Assembly (NCBI GenBank): GCA_000181795.3
Contig: CM012953.1
Location: forward strand, 4,644,292 to 4,708,291
DNA: 64,000 bases
Direction: 5' to 3'
Source of the DNA: Trichinella spiralis
Lineage: Eukaryota; Nematoda; Enoplea; Trichinellida; Trichinellidae
Shown here in pieces: positions 59,248 to 64,000 of the stretch (positions are counted from its first letter, which is position 1; each line of letters starts with the position of its first letter). The position numbers and the translations under genes are program-made. A model generated the notes under the pieces. The model made no database searches and was not told where the DNA came from. It saw nothing but the letters and a program-made list of their open reading frames with translations.

Positions 59248-59944
59248 ATGAAGTTCTTTCTGTGCATACTTGCAATTACTCTTTGTGCGTAAGGATGCCC
59301 TTTTTTCATTACTAATCAGTAGCTAACATTTCATAATTTTTTCAGCAATAACACATAACATCGCAAAATAAGATAAATGAAACAGATCGACACATAAATC
59401 AAAAAATTACTTCATCATTTAATTATACAGAAATATTTCGCTAAGCTAAATATTTTTAGCGCTGCAATTTAGTGAGCTGTACCATATTATTAAACTGAAA
59501 ATTTTTACACAGAACATTTACATTTCATTAAAAGCCATTAATGGAATTTACTGGAAAAATAATAGTAATTTTGCTGCATTAATTCTTTTAGCACATCCGG
59601 CTTGAAGTTGTTGAAATCCAAAAAAGAGCAAATTACACGAGCTCCGCTGAAATATGATCAGGTATAAATTTCTTATCATGAAATATCAATGACTATTGCA
59701 ATTAAATTACTTATTGAATAACCAAACGATAAAGAAAATTATTGTTGTTTAGCATAAAGTTGAAAGCCAAGTAGAGGAACTCTGCAATACCGTATGTAGT
59801 CAGTACAGTGAAGAATACCTAAAGCTTTCAAAGGATCGGGAACCAGCTGATAAGGCTGGAGTCCAAAAAGCCCAGGCAGAATTTGTGACATGCCACCTAA
59901 GGTGTTCAACGTCGATTAAAGCTGAACTTAAATCACTGCAATGA
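59248..59944 (+). CDS. Small secreted four-cysteine protein, copy 1, 100 residues
   Basis: Three exons: 59248-59288, 59592-59661 and 59753-59944, all with GT/AG and matching phases. Exon 1 encodes a signal peptide (MKFFLCILAITLC). The mature part is short, charged and predicted helical, with cysteines in the pattern C-x3-C, 31 residues, C-x3-C (ELCNTVCSQY ... FVTCHLRCS). Two disulfides joining the pairs would staple two antiparallel helices, as in alpha-hairpinins, but the loop is longer than in plant members. No family is recognised. The protein should be secreted and may be a host- or environment-facing factor, which is inference. A near-identical gene lies 3.8 kb downstream on the same strand. 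AATAAAATAAA at about 60051 is a polyadenylation signal. In-frame ATGs at 59215 and 59218 would bury the signal peptide and are not preferred. Confidence 0.75.
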
Positions 59945-62334
59945 TATTCTAGTTATCAATGAAAGTATTTTTATAAAATTGTTTTTTAATAATGAAATGA
60001 TCATAACAGTGATCGTTCAATTCTAATTTATAAATTTAATTCGTATTGGAAATAAAATAAATTTGCTTTCTGATCAATTATGGAAATTCTCAACTGAAAA
60101 CATATCCTTAGATTGAAATAAAATGATTATAATACTTAAAAAATGGAAATGGAATAAATAACAGCCGTTGTAACAGGCATTAATTGCGGAGACTCCATTA
60201 TTAAAAGTGTTTTGTATTTGACTAAACTGCGGCAACAATGAAATATTGCGCTTTTTTACACGCTCAGCTACTATATTGAAATCTGAAATAGATTGAATTC
60301 CTGCTTAGGTTTGAAATCAATAAATTTCCCAGAGAACGTTGATTTCCTTATTTGAGTCGATTGTTCACTTAACTTGAACTTGAATTTTGAAAATTAACAT
60401 TGTTCAAGAAACTTCAAATTTTAATCTATATATTTACATACAATTTTGGTGCTAGTATGAAGCATTCAAATTCAAGAAACTTCAGAGATTGTGCTTTTTC
60501 AATGTAAGAATATTGCCGGTTAGGCTACAAAAATTTTGCTATACGATCTCTTTGCTACTCTTTTGCACGGAAATCTTTAGTAAAAGGCGAAAGATTTGTT
60601 CGTTATGCAAAAGAGCAAGAGTGCATTATAACAATTCAAAACCTGCTTTTATAATTAATACTTTACATTCTAATTGGGTTTTACTACTATTTGTGAAGTG
60701 TAGCATAACTGTTTTATTTATATTATTTACTTTGTTTTTGATCTATACTACATTTTGAAAATCTTCTGATGCACATTTTTCACAATTCACAAAATACTTT
60801 GGTATATTATGAAAAGTGTGCTATCAGAACCGGTACAAATCTGAAAGTTTAGGGTATTGTCAAATTTAAAACACTACAGAAGCTATAAAACTGATATATT
60901 ATAAGTGAGTTACTCAGAAATTTGGTTTATGCATTCTTTAATAAAAATAAAATTAAAAATAAATCATATTTTTTACATGTATAGGTAATATCAGTAGCTG
61001 CTGACATTTGTACAATGGTGCAAATTTTAAAATTTATGAAACTTTGTATTTCAATGTAACTGTCATATCAAAATATTTACCAGTGTAAGTGTGCTGGATT
61101 CAGACTAGCTGGCATGAAATGAAGTTTGCTGCAAAATTGAGTAACTTAGTGATTCTTTACATAAATCAAATAAAAGTAGCAACTAAATTTAAACATATTT
61201 TTAAGCTATAAAAAAGGAACGAAAATCAGTTGTATTTACATTGCACCGAGCAGGAAAATTCCATATACCGAAGTAGAGAAATAAAATTGCGTTTTGAAAA
61301 ACAATTTTCAAGGTGCAAAATTTCATCGGTATTACTTTTTCAAAACTTGCCTTAGATTACATTATTTATTACTTACATTAAAATGAATTAAATGAAATAT
61401 AAATGAGGGAAATGTACTGTTAGTGTACTTGCGGTATATTATGAAACTTCAAATCTGCAGCTGCTATTATAAACGTTGGGATCAACTGAGACATGCATTA
61501 CAAATCTGCCTCTCAGAATAATTGAGCACAAGCAACTCACAGTTACATAAAACATACGCAAGTTATTAACATAGCAAAGTTGAATATGAAGGAAAACGGC
61601 ATGCATGTACTCAGATTAAGACCTAGTAAGGAGTATTCAATTACTAGCTCAGGCACGAAAAAATATTTATGCCAGATTCATAGCGTTTACAAAATAGCCT
61701 GACTTTATACTAAAATATTGTATCAGCTACAAAATACTTCCTGCAGTTTTTGAAATTTTTTTAGCTCAAACCGCTTTCAAACATAGTGAGCAGTCAAAAT
61801 TGCATAGCAGTTTCTTGCTTTCAACAGGGCTTGTGGCATAAATAAACAAAAAATGAAATCCAAATAGCATTCTTTAGTCAAATTTAGCTATAAGTAATTA
61901 AGCATCATTGTTTATTTCATTTATTCAACTTTTTTATTTTATTCTTTTAGGCAGGGATTTTAATAATTGCTGTTGAATGTGAAATAAAATATTGTCGAAT
62001 TTTATTCAGAGGAAAAATATTACTTTATACTGACTCAACACGCTTGCAGAAAACATAAATTTTATCTAGAATTTAACTATGAATATTATTTTAAGTAGAA
62101 TCAAAAAAATTCAGATAAACGCTATAAATAATATAGTAAATGATAAAATTACTTTCTCAGAAAATAAAATATAGCAATACTAATGACATCGAACAGATGA
62201 ACATCATCAAAATTCTTTTCAACAGCACAATAAAAATTAAACATATGATACTGCTCGTAAAAATGGTAGGAAAACAGATGAAATAATTTAAAATACAGTA
62301 CTGTGAGATTATATGGCGATACTAAAAATGCAAA
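59945..62334. other. Spacer within the tandem duplication
   Basis: The 3' flank of copy 1 matches that of copy 2 up to about 60110, then resumes at about 60984 (GTATAGGTAATATCAGTAGCTGCT), which pairs with 63893 onward in copy 2. The intervening 870 nt or so is absent from copy 2. It holds an 89-codon Leu/Phe-rich frame (60489-60758) without recognisable identity. 61085-62334 is AT-rich with no gene seen. Confidence 0.55.
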
Positions 62335-62338
62335 TTAA
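62335..62338. other. TTAA in copy 2 corresponding to the piggyBac insertion site of copy 1
   Basis: TTAA followed by TAGCGCATTCCTGTTCATCT aligns with the TTAA at 58566-58569 followed by TATCGCATTCGTATTCATCC. In copy 2 no transposon end precedes it, so it looks like the unoccupied site. Confidence 0.55.
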
Positions 62339-62971
62339 TAGCGCATTCCTGTTCATCTGAAAAACAGATTTTCTTCAGTACAGCATGAGTTGATTTGGAG
62401 GAAGATGTCAACTTTATGCTCAACAGTTGTTTTGAAAATTGTAAAATTATTGTTTGTGAGTTTTCAAAAAACGAATTCTAATAGTATTTTAAATGCAGCT
62501 TGTTCAATAAAACAGAATTGTGCAAACAAGCCCGTGCGAAAGCTCGATAAACAATACATACTGAAGAAGCTTCACTTTTGTGTTGCTATTTATTACAGTT
62601 TTTTATTTCACAGCCAACCTGAATTTGAAAGAAAATATTAACACTCATCTTGTTTGTTTTTAAAAGGCAAGTATTTTAAGCAAATTGAAATGATGCAAAT
62701 TCAAAATGATTAATTATTGACTTCTGAAGCTTTTTCAGCTAAATAAATGTTTATGTCTATTTTCATATTTAATAAATTGAGTGTAAATATTGCAATAGGT
62801 AATGATTGACGTAGCAATCATGTGGTTCGACGTTCATGCGTACATAAATTTAAGTAAGTAATGATTATTTAATAAAAGTGAAAGTTTTTTAAATGAAATT
62901 TCATTGTTACATTTATTTCATCATTAAGCACGCATTGTTTGCAAAATGACTGCAGTAAACAAAGTAATGAA

Positions 62972-62978
62972 TATAAAT
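62972..62978 (+). promoter_or_regulatory. Candidate TATA box, second secreted-protein gene
   Basis: TATAAAT 48 nt upstream of ATG 63020, at the same spacing as in copy 1. Confidence 0.5.
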
Positions 62979-63019
62979 AGGACCATATGATGGGAGCAGT
63001 AACAAAATTCAGACTGAAA

Positions 63020-63716
63020 ATGAAGCTCTTTCTGTGCATACTTGCAATTACTCTTTGTGCGTAAGGATGCCCTTTTTTCATTACTAATCAGTAGCTAACA
63101 TTTCATAATTTTTTCAGCAATAACACATAACATCACAAAATGAGATAAATGAAACACATCGACACATAAATCAAAAAATTACTTCATTATTTAATTATAC
63201 AGAAATATTTCGCTAGGCTAAATATTTTTAGCGCTGCAATTTAGTGAGCTGTACCATATTATTAAACTGAAAATTTTTACACAGAACATTTTCATTTCAT
63301 TAAAAACCATTAATGGAATTTACTGGAAAAATAATAGTAATCTTGCTACATTAATTCTTTTAGTACATCCAGCCTTAAGTTGTTTAAATCCACAAAAGAG
63401 CAAATTAAACGAGCTCCGCTGAAATATAATGAGGTATGACTTTCTTATCATGAAATATCGATGGTTATTGCAATTAAATTATTTATTGAATGACCAAACG
63501 ATAAGGAAAATCATTGTTGTTTAGGGAAAAGCTCAAATCCAAATTCAGGAACTCTGCAATACCGTATGCAGTCAGTACAGTGAAGAATATCTAAATCTTA
63601 AAAAGGAGACGGAACAAGTTGATAATGCTAGAGTCCAAGAAGCCCAGGCACAATTTGTGACATGCCACCTAAAGTGTTCATTGTCGATTAAAGCTCAACT
63701 TAAATCACTACAATGA
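63020..63716 (+). CDS. Small secreted four-cysteine protein, copy 2, 100 residues
   Basis: Three exons with the same lengths as copy 1 (41, 70 and 192 nt): 63020-63060, 63364-63433 and 63525-63716. By hand alignment about three quarters of residues are identical to copy 1. The signal peptide (MKLFLCILAITLC), the APLKY segment and both C-x3-C motifs are unchanged apart from conservative swaps. Differences gather in the first part of exon 3 and the loop between the cysteine pairs. The frame is intact with canonical splice sites, so both copies look functional. The duplicated unit continues beyond the end of the window, so more copies may follow. Confidence 0.75.
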
Positions 63717-64000
63717 TATTCCAGTTATCGATGAAAGTATTTTTATAAAATTGTTTTTTAATAATGAAATGATCATAACTGTGATCGTTCAATTCTAATT
63801 TATAAATTTAATTCGTATTGGAAATCAAATAAATTTGTTTTGTGATCAATTATGCAAATTGTCAACTAAAAAATATATCACTTTATCTAAATGTATAGGT
63901 AATATCAGTAGCTGCTCACAGTTGCACAATGGTACAAATTTTGAAATTTGTGAGACTTTGTATTTTAATGCAACTGTCATATCAAAAAAATTTACCAGTG
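63717..64000. other. 3' flank of copy 2, duplicated
   Basis: Aligns with 59945-60110 and then, after the indel, with about 60984-61085. The last bases (TTTACCAGTG) match those at 61076-61085, so the repeat crosses the window edge. Confidence 0.6.

Noticed and set aside
1-64000. tRNA or spliceosomal RNA genes
   Set aside because: I looked for A/B-box pairs and U6-like sequence by eye and saw none; a covariance-model scan would be needed to exclude them.

Overview
This window is nuclear DNA from an AT-rich invertebrate. Protein-coding genes are split by many short introns (commonly 45-80 nt, a few above 1 kb) with GT..AG ends and T-rich acceptors ending in CAG or TAG. The gene set (UNC80, YME1L1, MGAT2, SGSM3, ZC3H11A, a forkhead factor, a C2H2 factor, EndoU) is metazoan. 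Compact introns and a secreted EndoU ribonuclease would suit a nematode, perhaps a Trichinella/Trichuris-type one, but that placement is inference and nothing in the window proves it. I found no rRNA, tRNA, CRISPR array or prokaryotic feature. All exon models below were assembled by hand from splice signals, reading-frame continuity and recalled protein families; no transcript or database was available.

Layout. 1.7-4.5 kb (-): seven-finger C2H2 zinc-finger protein. 7.4-8.6 kb (-): secreted EndoU endoribonuclease. 9.0-9.4 kb (+): small orphan gene or fragment. 10.2-12.1 kb (-): unrecognised type I membrane protein with two possible cytoplasmic tails. 12.9-13.7 kb: decayed retrotransposon gag fragment and a broken reading frame. 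14.6-17.0 kb (+): divergent MGAT2 paralogue. 18.4-21.1 kb (+): SGSM3-type TBC/SH3/RUN protein. 21.5-23.2 kb (+): ZC3H11A-like CCCH protein. 24.3-26.1 kb (-): conserved MGAT2. 26.1-31.6 kb: gene-poor. 31.6-34.8 kb (+): mitochondrial i-AAA protease YME1L1. 36.5-37.9 kb (+): forkhead factor. 40.3-57.1 kb (+): UNC80 in about 56 exons. 57.2-58.6 kb (-): decayed piggyBac-type transposon with one recognisable end. 59.2-64.0 kb (+): tandem duplication of a gene for a 100-residue secreted four-cysteine protein; the second repeat runs off the window.

The genes do not form an operon or one pathway. The two MGAT2 genes would act in the Golgi on N-glycans, YME1L1 in the mitochondrial inner membrane, SGSM3 on Rab GTPases, ZC3H11A in mRNA metabolism or export, and UNC80 in the NALCN sodium-leak channel complex. 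The least explained material is the tandem secreted family, the membrane protein with alternative tails, and the fast-evolving MGAT2 copy. GC-rich coding (C2H2, SGSM3, MGAT2 at 24-26 kb) alternates with AT-rich coding (the other genes), even between the two MGAT2 paralogues.
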